From positions 167,213-231,212 of the forward strand of contig DASVBS010000081.1 in NCBI GenBank assembly GCA_036375715.1: DNA of 64,000 bases, in the 5' to 3' direction. A program made the translations under genes and the position numbers. This DNA comes from Longimicrobiaceae bacterium. Its GTDB lineage: Bacteria > Gemmatimonadota > Gemmatimonadetes > Longimicrobiales > Longimicrobiaceae. Shown in pieces: positions 1 through 8,383 of this stretch; position 1 is the first letter of the stretch; the number at the start of each line of letters is the position of its first letter. The notes under the pieces were generated by a model, which was given only the letters and a program-made list of their open reading frames with translations, ran no database searches and was not told where the DNA came from.

Positions 1-1943
1 TCGCGCTCCTGCAGCGTCAGCGGTACCGCATCGGAGGTGGCCAGCGGATCGACCGCCTCCCCGGCCACGGCGGCGACCAGCTCTTTCGGGTCGAAGGATT
101 CCATCCCTGCCTCTGCCGGGTCAACGTTGACGCCGACCACGGCATTGCGGTCTCCCGTGCGCTGATCGCGCAACTCATAGAACCCGGGCTGCTCGAGGGC
201 GAGGGGGCGCGAGCCGTCGATCGGGAGGCGCTCGCCACCCGGGGTGAGCGCCAGCGTGTACGGCTCGGCTTGCGGATCCATCGCACCCGGATCGAACGGG
301 TCGCCCACCATCTGCCAGGCCGCCGCGGGTGAGTAGCCGGCGGCGTACTTCACCAACTGATGAACGAACGGCAAGAACACCGGCTGTAGCGCCAGGTTGT
401 TCCACCGGCTGTCCATCGTGCTGCTCCAGACCAACACGCGGCCCTTGCCCACCCGCTGCTCGGTGAGCGCCGCTCCGCCATCGCCGAAGCGCGCGAGAAC
501 ACGAGCCCCTTCGGGAAGGGCCCGGTACTGGAAGACTCGCGCCGCGGTGAAGTCGCCGCTGCGGGGGGCGCTGAACGGCTCGAAGACCGGGTGCCCGAGA
601 TCGACGAAGCCGAGCGTCGTCCCGCCCTCTCCGGAGTGATCCACCGTTCGCCCCAGGCTGGGAATCACCCCATCCCACTGGCCCAGGCTGTTGTCGCCGG
701 CGATGGAGATCAGCCCAGCACCACCTTCGACGCGCGCGCGCAACCGGCGTCCGACCTCTCCGTCCGGCAGAGCGGTCTGGTTGAAGATCATCACCGGGAA
801 CTCTTCCAGGTCGGCGGCAGAGAGGCGCGCCACGTTGCGGGTTTCCACGCGGAAACCCGGAGAGTCGCCCTGCTGGAGTGCGCGCTCGAGGTAGAAGCTC
901 GCCCGAGGAGGCGTCCCCGGTCCCTCCACGATAAGCGCTCCCACCCGCTGGTCCGCGGCGAGCACGAAATGGAAGGTGTTATCCACCGCCAGATCGTCCT
1001 CGGCGAGGCGCACGCGACCCCGTATCGGGCGGTCGGCGGGCAGCGTCAGCGGGTCGAACGTGACGCTGGCGCTCGACCCCGAGAAGGAGACCTGTCGCGT
1101 CTCGACGGGCCGTCCGTCCACCTCCATGACCACCGGAACCGGGCCCGTAGGCGCCTCTCCGTGCGACACCAGCCGAGCGGTGATGGCGGCGCGCTCGTGG
1201 CCTTCCGTGTTCATCCGCTCGATTGACGCCCCTGCCACCGACAGGTTCTCACCCTCTCCTTCGGCCACGCTGACGGGAGTCACCCGGGTCCCCGGCGGCA
1301 ACTGGATCGATCCGATCTCCGCCGCGTCCGCATCCCAGCCACGGCGCTGGAAATCGGAAATCAGCACCACCTCGCGCCGGGGCAGGGGCGATCCCGCGAG
1401 AATGCGCTGGGCATAGCGCAGTCCGGGTGCGTAGCGCGTGCTCCGTGGGCCGGGTTCGACCCCTCGCAACGCCGCGAGCAGCTCCCCCCGCTCCATCGTG
1501 GTGGGGCTCCCCGCCTCGGCCTGCGTATCGAAAAAGAGCAGTGTGCCGCGATCGCTCGATCCCAACCCGCCGATTGCCTCCTCAGCCGCGTCGATGGCGC
1601 GTTGCCAGCGATCGCCGAAGCCCATGCTGTAGGAGCGGTCCAGCAGGATCACGAGCTCCCTGCCACCGGTGGCCCTCGGCAGGAACCCCGCGCCGTCGCG
1701 GTGCACGAAGGGGCGCGAGAAGGCGAAGACGAGCAGCGCCAGCCCCAACAGGCGGAGAAGCAGGAGCGGCCAGCGATGAATCGTGCGGCGCGAGGTCGAG
1801 CGATGCGGTACCTGGCGAATGAACATCAACGACGGGAAGGCGATGGCCGTCCGCGTCTGCTTCCTGGTCAGGTGCAGCAGCACGGGGATCGCGAGAGCCG
1901 CAAGCCCCGCCAGAAAGGCCGGTACGAGAAAGGTCAGGGACAT
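1..1943 (-). CDS. BatA-type VWA domain membrane protein (partial, 3' end beyond window)
   Basis: Membrane-anchored von Willebrand factor A protein of the BatA/aerotolerance type. At least 647 residues are visible, and the C-terminus lies off the left edge. The N-terminus (MSLTFLVPAFLAG) is hydrophobic, followed by a basic stretch and a second membrane segment near residues 70-90, the layout of the BatA N-terminal domain. A MIDAS-like DxSxS motif (D102-R-S-Y-S106) opens the VWA domain. The rest resembles periplasmic beta and glutamine-amidotransferase-like domains. The start codon overlaps the stop of the upstream DUF58 gene (TGATG), so the two are translationally coupled. It closes the visible MoxR operon. 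Families of this kind are proposed to be assembled by MoxR chaperones; the substrate here is unknown. I read the translation from the minus strand because the gene has no stop inside the window. Confidence 0.85.
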   Translation of the reverse strand, partial: MSLTFLVPAFLAGLAALAIPVLLHLTRKQTRTAIAFPSLMFIRQVPHRSTSRRTIHRWPLLLLRLLGLALLVFAFSRPFVHRDGAGFLPRATGGRELVILLDRSYSMGFGDRWQRAIDAAEEAIGGLGSSDRGTLLFFDTQAEAGSPTTMERGELLAALRGVEPGPRSTRYAPGLRYAQRILAGSPLPRREVVLISDFQRRGWDADAAEIGSIQLPPGTRVTPVSVAEGEGENLSVAGASIERMNTEGHERAAITARLVSHGEAPTGPVPVVMEVDGRPVETRQVSFSGSSASVTFDPLTLPADRPIRGRVRLAEDDLAVDNTFHFVLAADQRVGALIVEGPGTPPRASFYLERALQQGDSPGFRVETRNVARLSAADLEEFPVMIFNQTALPDGEVGRRLRARVEGGAGLISIAGDNSLGQWDGVIPSLGRTVDHSGEGGTTLGFVDLGHPVFEPFSAPRSGDFTAARVFQYRALPEGARVLARFGDGGAALTEQRVGKGRVLVWSSTMDSRWNNLALQPVFLPFVHQLVKYAAGYSPAAAWQMVGDPFDPGAMDPQAEPYTLALTPGGERLPIDGSRPLALEQPGFYELRDQRTGDRNAVVGVNVDPAEAGMESFDPKELVAAVAGEAVDPLATSDAVPLTLQER

Positions 1944-2848
1944 CAGCGAACCCGATTCAAGCGCTCACGCGCCGAGAGGAAGGCAAACAGCGCGTGGTCC
2001 AGCGGCATTCCGGTGTTGAACATGGCGTAATCCACACGGCTCTCCGTGAACTTGCGAGAGAGCGTCGCGATGTGGTCGCGGACCAGCTGCCGGTAGCGAT
2101 CGCGCAGCGCCTGCGGAACGACGGGGATCCGCTCTCCCGTCTCAATCTCCTCGAAGTTCGTGGCCTCGTCGAAGGGGAAGTCGAGCTCGGTCGGGTCCAG
2201 CAGGTGAAACACGATGAGGTCGTGGCCGCGCCCACGCAGCGGCTTCACCGCGTCGAGCACCGCTTCGGGAGGCTCGTACAGATCGGAGATCAGAACCGTG
2301 AGACCGCGCCGCCGCAGCCGATCGGCGATCCGCAGCAGGGGCGGAGCGAGCTTGCCGCGGCCCGTTCCCGGCTTCAGCCGGTCGAGCGTATGCAGGATGA
2401 CGTCGCGGTGACGCGCCGAGGGCGGCACGTACTCCACCACGTCTTCATCGAAGACCGCCAGACCCACCCGGTCGCGCTGCTCACGGGCGAAATAGGTCAG
2501 GCAGGCCGCGAGGTACCGCGCGTAGTCGAACTTCGGCACACCCGTCCCGACGTAGCTCATCGAACGGGAGCCGTCGAGCAGAACCACGAAGTTGGAGTTC
2601 GTGTCCGCCTCGAACTCCTTGACGAAGTAGCGATCGGTCCGCGCGTACAGCCGCCAGTCCACGCGGCGAATGTCGTCCCCCGGCATGTACGCCCGATGCT
2701 CCGCGAAATCGAGCGACAACCCCAGATACGGCGACCGATGCAGCCCGTTGATGAAGCCATCCACCACCGTCCGGGCCAGCAACTCGAGGTTGCTGATCCG
2801 GGCGAGAACCTTGGGATCGAGGAAGGCGCTGGGGGCAGTTGCGGGCAT
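1943..2848 (-). CDS. DUF58 domain-containing protein
   Basis: 301-residue DUF58 protein, a family with a VWA-like fold almost always encoded beside MoxR ATPases. The family signature is present (YMPGDDIRRVDWRLYARTDR, residues about 54-73), followed by a VWA-like segment with LLDGSRSM. No signal peptide or membrane segment is evident, so it is probably cytoplasmic. It lies downstream of moxR but is separated from it by about 184 bp containing an AT-rich heptamer array. Elsewhere in this operon genes overlap. I see no convincing Shine-Dalgarno before this ATG. Its stop overlaps the next start (TGATG). The likely role is a partner or substrate of the MoxR ATPase; exact function is unknown. Confidence 0.9.
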   Translation of the reverse strand: MPATAPSAFLDPKVLARISNLELLARTVVDGFINGLHRSPYLGLSLDFAEHRAYMPGDDIRRVDWRLYARTDRYFVKEFEADTNSNFVVLLDGSRSMSYVGTGVPKFDYARYLAACLTYFAREQRDRVGLAVFDEDVVEYVPPSARHRDVILHTLDRLKPGTGRGKLAPPLLRIADRLRRRGLTVLISDLYEPPEAVLDAVKPLRGRGHDLIVFHLLDPTELDFPFDEATNFEEIETGERIPVVPQALRDRYRQLVRDHIATLSRKFTESRVDYAMFNTGMPLDHALFAFLSARERLNRVR

Positions 2849-2859
2849 CGACGCGTATA

Positions 2860-3029
2860 AATTCTGAATTCTGAATTCTGAATTTTGAATTGCTCCAATT
2901 ACGAATTACGAATTACCAACGGCGCACAACATGAAAATTCAACCCAGGGCGGCAGGGCGCGCTACCCAATTCAAAATTCATAATTCAAAATTCAAAATTG
3001 ACGCTCGTGATTCGCAATTCGTAATTCGA
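2860..3029. repeat. AT-rich heptamer (AATTNNN) repeat array between moxR and DUF58 gene
   Basis: This stretch is far more AT-rich than its surroundings and has 7-bp periodicity. The left block (2860-2917) reads AATTCTG three times, AATTTTG, AATTGCT, a 2-nt slip, then AATTACG twice and AATTACC. The right block (2968-3029) reads AATTCAA, AATTCAT, AATTCAA twice, AATTGAC, then after a 1-nt slip GATTCGC, AATTCGT, AATTCGA. The two blocks are partly inverted relative to each other (AATTTTG against CAAAATT; AATTACG against CGTAATT) around a GC-rich centre of about 50 bp. Heptameric short tandem repeats (STRRs) are known from filamentous cyanobacteria. Whether this is a mobile, structural or regulatory element cannot be told from sequence. 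Confidence 0.85.
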
Positions 3030-3032
3030 GGG

Positions 3033-4079
3033 TCACTGCATGCCCGATTTCGGCGTGGGCACCGCTTCCAGTAGTTGGTCGATGATCTGGTCGCGGGTGA
3101 TGCGTTCCGATTCAGCGTGGAAGTTCGTCAGTATGCGGTGGCGCAGGACGGGGTGCGCCAGGGCGCGGATGTCGTTGAACTCCACGTGCGGGCGGCCGTC
3201 GGTCAGGGCCCGGGCCTTGGATCCCAGGATGAGGTACTGGGCGGCGCGGACCGAAGCCCCGAACTGCACCCACTCCTTGATGAAGGGGTACGTGGCCCCG
3301 TCTCCCTCCGGCCGGGTCGCCCGCACCAGCGACAGCGCGTAGCGCAGCACCGCGTCCGGCACCGGCACCTTCCGCACGAGCCGCTGGAAGGCCACGATGT
3401 CGGGCCCGGTGATGACGTGCTCAAAACGGTAGTCCTGCACCGCCGTGGTCGAGCGCACGACCTCCAGCTCGTCCTGCACTGGCGGGTGCTCGATCACGAT
3501 CATGAACATGAAGCGGTCGAGCTGCGCCTCGGGCAGCGGGTAGGTGCCCTCGAGCTCGATCGGGTTCTGCGTGGCAAACACGAAGAAGGGCTCCTCGAGC
3601 TCGTAGGTCCGGCCCTGAATCGTGACCCGGTGCTCCTGCATTGCCTCCAGCAGCGCTGATTGCGTCTTCGGCGGGGTCCTGTTGATCTCGTCCGCCAGCA
3701 CGATGTTGGCGAAGATGGGCCCCGGGGCGAAGACCATCTGGCGGTACCCTGTCGACGGGTCCTCCTGGATGATGTCGGTGCCCGTGATGTCCGAAGGCAT
3801 CAGGTCGGGCGTGAACTGGATCCGGGAGAACTTCAGGTTCAGCACCTGGGCCAGTGAATGCACCAGGAGCGTCTTGGCGAGCCCCGGCACACCCAGGAGC
3901 AGGGAGTTCCCGCCCACGAAGAGCGTGAGCAGCAACTGATCGATGACTTCTTCCTGGCCGACGATCACCTTGCGCAGCTCTCCCAGGATTCGGTCCCGCC
4001 CCTCTTTCAGCCGCTCGGCTAGCTGGAGATCGTCCTCGTTCTCGTCGCGAACGACTGCCGTGTGAATCGTAGACGCCAA
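3033..4079 (-). CDS. MoxR-family AAA+ ATPase
   Basis: 348-residue MoxR-type AAA+ ATPase, a cytoplasmic chaperone-like enzyme that remodels partner complexes using ATP. Walker A is GVPGLAKT (residues 63-70). Walker B is IVLADEINR with D130-E131. The sensor region [20 protein letters not shown] is typical of MoxR. Length matches the family norm of about 320-350. The start is TTG, with GAGG four bases upstream; no in-frame ATG lies nearby. The gene sits between a DUF4159 gene and a DUF58 gene, the usual MoxR neighbourhood. It probably activates or assembles the VWA proteins encoded in the same operon. Confidence 0.93.
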   Translation of the reverse strand: MASTIHTAVVRDENEDDLQLAERLKEGRDRILGELRKVIVGQEEVIDQLLLTLFVGGNSLLLGVPGLAKTLLVHSLAQVLNLKFSRIQFTPDLMPSDITGTDIIQEDPSTGYRQMVFAPGPIFANIVLADEINRTPPKTQSALLEAMQEHRVTIQGRTYELEEPFFVFATQNPIELEGTYPLPEAQLDRFMFMIVIEHPPVQDELEVVRSTTAVQDYRFEHVITGPDIVAFQRLVRKVPVPDAVLRYALSLVRATRPEGDGATYPFIKEWVQFGASVRAAQYLILGSKARALTDGRPHVEFNDIRALAHPVLRHRILTNFHAESERITRDQIIDQLLEAVPTPKSGMQ

Positions 4080-4122
4080 AATGCCTCGCTCGTTGAATGC
4101 CCAGTGAGAGTGGAATCCGGCT

Positions 4123-4902
4123 TCAGTGCGTCATCGCGTACATGATGTAGTTCACACCCAGCTTGTAGGCTTCGTTCGAGACGTCCACCGGAAGCCAGCC
4201 GGTGTCGGAGAACTCCCAGTAGTCGCCGATGTCGTTGTTGTAGTTCACCACCACGAGCAGCCGCCCTCGGGGGTCGTTGTCCTCGAAGATGCCGTAGTAC
4301 ACGGGGGTGAAGCGGCGGTACGTCGGGGGCGCCAGGTCAAGCGCCTCGATCGTGAAAAACGAGTTGAAGATCGGGTGACTGACCTCGAGCTCGATCAGTT
4401 GAGCGCCGGGAAGCACACGCCGGATCTCCCGCTCGAAATTGTAGATGTCCCCGCCGCGGAAATCGTCGACGATCAGGAAACCGCCCTTCAATAGCCACGC
4501 CCGCAGGGCAGCGGCCTGCTCATCCGACTGCGTCCAGAATCCTGCCTCACACAGGTAGGCCAGCGGATACTTGGTGAGCTCCGGGTCGTCGACCGCGAAG
4601 ATGTTGCTGCCATCGGTGCGCGGCGCGAGCAGCGTGGCGAATTCCAGGATGCGCATCAGGTTGCGCTCGGCGCGGGGATAGTCGTGCGCCCACGGCGGCG
4701 TGTATCCCATCCCCGGTCCGGCTGCGTCGAAGCGGAGGCGGACGAAAGTGAAGCGGCCGTCGTAAGGCGTCTGGCGCTCCTGCAACGCCTCGCCCTCCGC
4801 GCTCGAGCCGGGTTCGGCCGGCGCGCCCTCACCTCGCACGGCGCCCCCTCCGAAGAGAGCCGCACTCGCGAGGAGCAACCCCAGCCGACCGAGGCCGGGC
4901 AT
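4123..4902 (-). CDS. DUF4159 domain-containing protein (copy 2 of operon)
   Basis: 259-residue exported protein with a Sec-type signal peptide (MPGLGRLGLLLASAALFGGG) and a DUF4159 domain over most of the rest. Recognisable blocks are DYPRAERNLMRILEF, LLKGGFLIVDDFRGG, NFEREIRRVLPGAQLIELE and SHPIFNSFF. These blocks are shared with the first gene of the same operon (10787-11617), so the two are paralogues. DUF4159 has a glutamine-amidotransferase-like fold, but no catalytic Cys is evident in the corresponding GGFLIVDDF region. Its ATG overlaps the stop of the TPR gene (TGATG). The function is unknown; export and context suggest a periplasmic partner of the VWA proteins. Confidence 0.88.
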   Translation of the reverse strand: MPGLGRLGLLLASAALFGGGAVRGEGAPAEPGSSAEGEALQERQTPYDGRFTFVRLRFDAAGPGMGYTPPWAHDYPRAERNLMRILEFATLLAPRTDGSNIFAVDDPELTKYPLAYLCEAGFWTQSDEQAAALRAWLLKGGFLIVDDFRGGDIYNFEREIRRVLPGAQLIELEVSHPIFNSFFTIEALDLAPPTYRRFTPVYYGIFEDNDPRGRLLVVVNYNNDIGDYWEFSDTGWLPVDVSNEAYKLGVNYIMYAMTH

Positions 4903-7436
4903 CAGGTGCCTCCCGGCTGACTGAGCTCCAGCAGGAGCTCCTGGGCACGCTCGAAAGCAGGCGCCGCCTCCAGTGCGCGGAGTACCTGCCTCCGCGCCTC
5001 CTGTCGGTCTCCGGCATCGCGCAACCCCACGGCGAGCTGGTAGAGCGCCTCGGCGCGATCCACCGGGTTCAGCGCCACCACCGCTCTACGCTCCCGCACG
5101 ACGCCCTCCGCCTCACCCGCCCGAGCGTAGGCCTCCGCCAGGCGACGGTGATGCTCGATCTCGTAGGGGAAGATGTACATGACCCGCTCGAGAGCGGCCG
5201 TCAGCACTGCGTCTTCTCCCCGCGCCTCGGCCAGCTCGGCGAGCTTCAGGTTCGCCTCGTAGGCGTTCTCGTCGATCGCGGCCACCCGCTCGAGCGACTC
5301 GATCGCGGCCGCGGTGTCGCCTCGCTCGAGCTGTGTCGCGGCGAGAACGGAGTAGGCTGCCGCGTCCGCGCCGTCGAAGAGCCCGATGACCTGGGTGAGC
5401 CGCCGCTCCGCCTCATCGTACTTCTTTTCGCTGGCCAGTCGCCGCGCCTCTCCCATCGCCGTGCGATACTCCTGGACCCGCGCCGGGGGGTACTTGGCGC
5501 GCAGCCACTGGTCGAACTGTCTGTCGATCTGCTCCGGCTCGGCCCCCAGCACCCGCCGTAGCACCTCGGCGTTGCCGCGCCCCTCGCCGTATTCTCGCAG
5601 CATCCGCTGGACCGCCGGGAATCCTTGCGTCTCCACGATCCACTCGATGGCCAACGACGCGGCGTGATAGGCGAGGCCCAGGTGCTGCGGCGTGGGCGGA
5701 CGGGTGAAGCCTTCGTTCAGGCGGCTCAGCGGCGGGATGTCGCCCGCGTCGTAGGCCATCAGGAACTCCGCCGTGGTCTCGCTCCCCCACCCCCGCCTGG
5801 CGCGACGCTCCTCGAATACGGAGAGCCCCTCCGTGAACCAGCGCGGAACCCGGTTGTTGCTGAGCCCGAGAGCGATCGTGTGCGCGAGCTCGTGCCAGAG
5901 CGTGGAGCCCCAGTTGAGCTGCCCGGCTGGCCGCGCCGCGGGCGAGTTCAGCGCGAGCACATTTCCGAACGCGACGCCGAGCGCCCCCAACCCCGTGAGG
6001 CCCACCGTGCGTACGGAGAAGTCCGCGTGGCGCGGATAGACCTCAACTCGCACGGGGGTCGGCGGCTCATAGCCGTACCGCCGCGCCAGCGAATCGTAGG
6101 CCTCTTCCGCCAACTCCGAGAAATAGGGGAAGAGCAGCCCCGCCTCGTCGCCGTGCAGCATGTAGACGAAGCGCGGCGAGGTGCGCAGCTCGTAGTTGGA
6201 GTAGGTATCGAGCAGGTCGAGGGTGTTGTAGATCCAGACGTTGTACGGGTCGCCCGCGAAGGATCGCTCCAGGCTTGCCTTCGCCTCTTCGACCCGGCCG
6301 AGGCGAAGCTGGTTCAGCCCCAGCGCGCCATAGCCTGCCCACGATTCGGAATCGGTCTCGACCGCGAGCTGCGCCAGCCGTTCGGCCTCCGCGTACCGCC
6401 GCACCTGGGCTGCGACCTCCGCCACGGTCACGTAGAAATCGCCGTAGGTCGGGTTCAGCCCGAGCACGCGATCGCGCACCTCGTTGAACCCCCTTTCATC
6501 ACCCTGCAGAAAACGGATGGTCCCGAGCAGGGAAAGCGCGTCGAGCGAGTTGCGGTTGACCGCCAGCGCCTGCTGGAGCTCCGCCTCCGCCTCCGGCATG
6601 TTCTCCGCTTCCAGCTTCAGGCGGGCGAGCAGGATCCGCGCGGGCACGTACTGGTAGTTGATCTCGAGGCTCTTGCTGGCCAGCTCGAAAGCTTCCGCCT
6701 GATCCCCGTCGAAGTGCTTCGCCCGGGCCAATCCGACCAGCGCGCGCGGGTGCACGGGGTTGATGGCGAGGACCTCCTGGAAAGCCTCGTGCGCCTGCGG
6801 GCTGTCGTACTTGTCGATGAACATTTCGCCCATCAGCAGGCGCGGCTCGAGCGCGTTCGGCTCCAGCGCGATCGCTTCGTCGTAGGCCTTGACCGCATCC
6901 TGGAAGAGCTCGGGGTTGCGCAGGCCCAGGTAACGCACCGCCGTGCCCACCGCCGTCAGGTCCGCGGGGGAGAGGTTGTCGGACTGGTTGTAGACGTCGA
7001 TGAAGCGGTCAAAGCGGCGCATCGCCTCTTCCCGCTGGCCGCTGTCGAACTGCAGGATGGCGAGGTTGAGCTCCGCGGTGAGGGAGTCCGGGTCCCCCGT
7101 CTGCATCGCCCGCTCGAACTCCGCCCGCGCCTCGTCGCGGCGGCCGAGCTCGAGCAGGATGCGGCCGCGGTGCACGGGCAGCCCTTCCGCCGCGGCCAGC
7201 GCCTCGTCGTAGTGACCGATCGAGGCGAGGGACTCGACCAGCAGGATCCGCGTGTCCCGATCGTTCGGGGTCGCCTGGAGGACTCTGCGGCCGAGCTCGA
7301 TAGCCTCGGCGTAGCGGCCGGCCAGGAACGAGGAGCGCACGTCGTCCGGAATGACGTCGTCCTGCGCGCAGGCGAGCTGCGGCAAGGCGAGAGCGAGGAT
7401 CATCAACCCCGCCCAGAAGATGGCAGGTCGTCTCAT
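4902..7436 (-). CDS. TPR protein with gluzincin (peptidase MA-like) domain
   Basis: 844-residue exported protein. The N-terminus is a signal peptide (MRRPAIFWAGLMILALALPQ). TPR-like helical repeats fill roughly residues 30-400. A zinc-peptidase domain follows, with H515-E-L-A-H519 and a downstream glutamate in WFTEG (E536), the HExxH...E pattern of gluzincins such as peptidase MA. More TPRs occupy residues about 670-840. It is probably a periplasmic or outer-membrane-facing protease or scaffold. The start ATG overlaps the stop of the upstream caspase-like gene (ATGA), and its stop overlaps the next DUF4159 start, so it is tightly coupled in the operon. The substrate is unknown. The pairing of this protease with a caspase-fold protein is a notable feature of the locus. 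Confidence 0.85.
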   Translation of the reverse strand: MRRPAIFWAGLMILALALPQLACAQDDVIPDDVRSSFLAGRYAEAIELGRRVLQATPNDRDTRILLVESLASIGHYDEALAAAEGLPVHRGRILLELGRRDEARAEFERAMQTGDPDSLTAELNLAILQFDSGQREEAMRRFDRFIDVYNQSDNLSPADLTAVGTAVRYLGLRNPELFQDAVKAYDEAIALEPNALEPRLLMGEMFIDKYDSPQAHEAFQEVLAINPVHPRALVGLARAKHFDGDQAEAFELASKSLEINYQYVPARILLARLKLEAENMPEAEAELQQALAVNRNSLDALSLLGTIRFLQGDERGFNEVRDRVLGLNPTYGDFYVTVAEVAAQVRRYAEAERLAQLAVETDSESWAGYGALGLNQLRLGRVEEAKASLERSFAGDPYNVWIYNTLDLLDTYSNYELRTSPRFVYMLHGDEAGLLFPYFSELAEEAYDSLARRYGYEPPTPVRVEVYPRHADFSVRTVGLTGLGALGVAFGNVLALNSPAARPAGQLNWGSTLWHELAHTIALGLSNNRVPRWFTEGLSVFEERRARRGWGSETTAEFLMAYDAGDIPPLSRLNEGFTRPPTPQHLGLAYHAASLAIEWIVETQGFPAVQRMLREYGEGRGNAEVLRRVLGAEPEQIDRQFDQWLRAKYPPARVQEYRTAMGEARRLASEKKYDEAERRLTQVIGLFDGADAAAYSVLAATQLERGDTAAAIESLERVAAIDENAYEANLKLAELAEARGEDAVLTAALERVMYIFPYEIEHHRRLAEAYARAGEAEGVVRERRAVVALNPVDRAEALYQLAVGLRDAGDRQEARRQVLRALEAAPAFERAQELLLELSQPGGT

Positions 7437-8383
7437 TTGGTCCCCTCCCTCTCGCGGATCTCCCGGTTGGTCCGGGCGAGCTCGAGGAGGAGCCGCTCCA
7501 GCTCCCGCTGGTACTCCGCCTCCTCCATCTGGTCCTTGCGGGCCGTGAGCGCCTGGACCTGGGCCTCCAGCGCCTCCCGCTGCTCGACCAGCCCGCGCAG
7601 CTCCGGCGATGCGGGGGTTTCGGCAGCAGCGCGCGCGGCGCCTCCGCCGAGGCTGAAGGCCCGAGCCAGCTCACGATCGCCTCCCAGGACGGAATGCTCG
7701 GTCTGCAGGCGACTGTCGGAATCGTAGAAGCGTTCGACTTCGGCGGTGGCAAAGTCGTACGCTTCCAGGATGGTCACCTGTCCGTCCTTGTTGGTGTCCG
7801 CACCGTCCCCCGTGAAGGCCTCCACGAAGAAGCGCGCGAAGACCGTCTCGTTCTGCTCCAGGCCGGACTTCGTCGCCGTGATGACGGTGCGGTTCTTTCC
7901 CGCGAGCGCCTCCTGGAAAGCGCCGCTGGCGCTGGTCGTGTTCACCACCACCACCTGCTGGGTCGGGAAGCGATCCAGCATGGTCGCGAGCTCGCTCGCA
8001 GTGAGGTCAGGTCCGGGAAGGTTGATCCGACCCTCCTCCCCGTTGGCGCTACCATGGCCGAAGAACAGCACTAGCACCCGATCGTTCGGGCCCGCCTCCG
8101 AGGCGATGCGCTTGAGCTCGGCGTCGATGTTCTCCTTGGTGGACTTCCCCGCAATGCGGCTCGGATCGCGGGACTGGTCCTCGGCTAGATAGGTGATCCG
8201 CTCGCGTGGCATCCCGAAACGCTCGACGGCTGCGTCGGCCATGCCGGTAGACCAGGCGTGGAACTGGTCCGCGAGTCGCGGCTCCCCTGCCAGCCCGCTG
8301 ATGATAAGGAGGTGGCTCTGCGCGGCGGCCGGTGCGGTCGAGAGCGCCAGCATCCAGGCCACCGTCATCGCGATCCTTCTCAT
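7433..8383 (-). CDS. Caspase/C13-like protein with EF-hand loop; nucleophile Cys replaced
   Basis: 316-residue exported protein. I chose the ATG at 8383 because it gives a signal peptide (MRRIAMTVAWMLALSTAPAAAQ) and a 4-nt overlap with the upstream gene; a longer frame begins at 8464. Residues 24-160 have a caspase/legumain-like fold pattern, with the catalytic-type His in FFGHGS (H110). The segment where C13 and caspase enzymes carry C-x-S-G reads NTTSASG, so Ser151 occupies the nucleophile position and no Cys is seen in the domain. A canonical EF-hand loop follows (DTNKDGQVTILE, residues 196-207). The C-terminal 70 residues are a Glu/Arg-rich coiled coil. It may be an inactive, binding-only homologue or a serine variant. 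Confidence 0.82.
   Translation of the reverse strand: MRRIAMTVAWMLALSTAPAAAQSHLLIISGLAGEPRLADQFHAWSTGMADAAVERFGMPRERITYLAEDQSRDPSRIAGKSTKENIDAELKRIASEAGPNDRVLVLFFGHGSANGEEGRINLPGPDLTASELATMLDRFPTQQVVVVNTTSASGAFQEALAGKNRTVITATKSGLEQNETVFARFFVEAFTGDGADTNKDGQVTILEAYDFATAEVERFYDSDSRLQTEHSVLGGDRELARAFSLGGGAARAAAETPASPELRGLVEQREALEAQVQALTARKDQMEEAEYQRELERLLLELARTNREIREREGTK

Noticed and set aside
2860..3029. Possible CRISPR array
   Set aside because: The repeat unit is 7 bp with no spacers, and no cas genes are present.
5625..7727. 700-codon plus-strand open frame opposite the TPR-peptidase gene
   Set aside because: It is the GC-rich shadow of a well-supported minus-strand gene; the translation is Arg/Gly/Leu-rich with no domain signatures.
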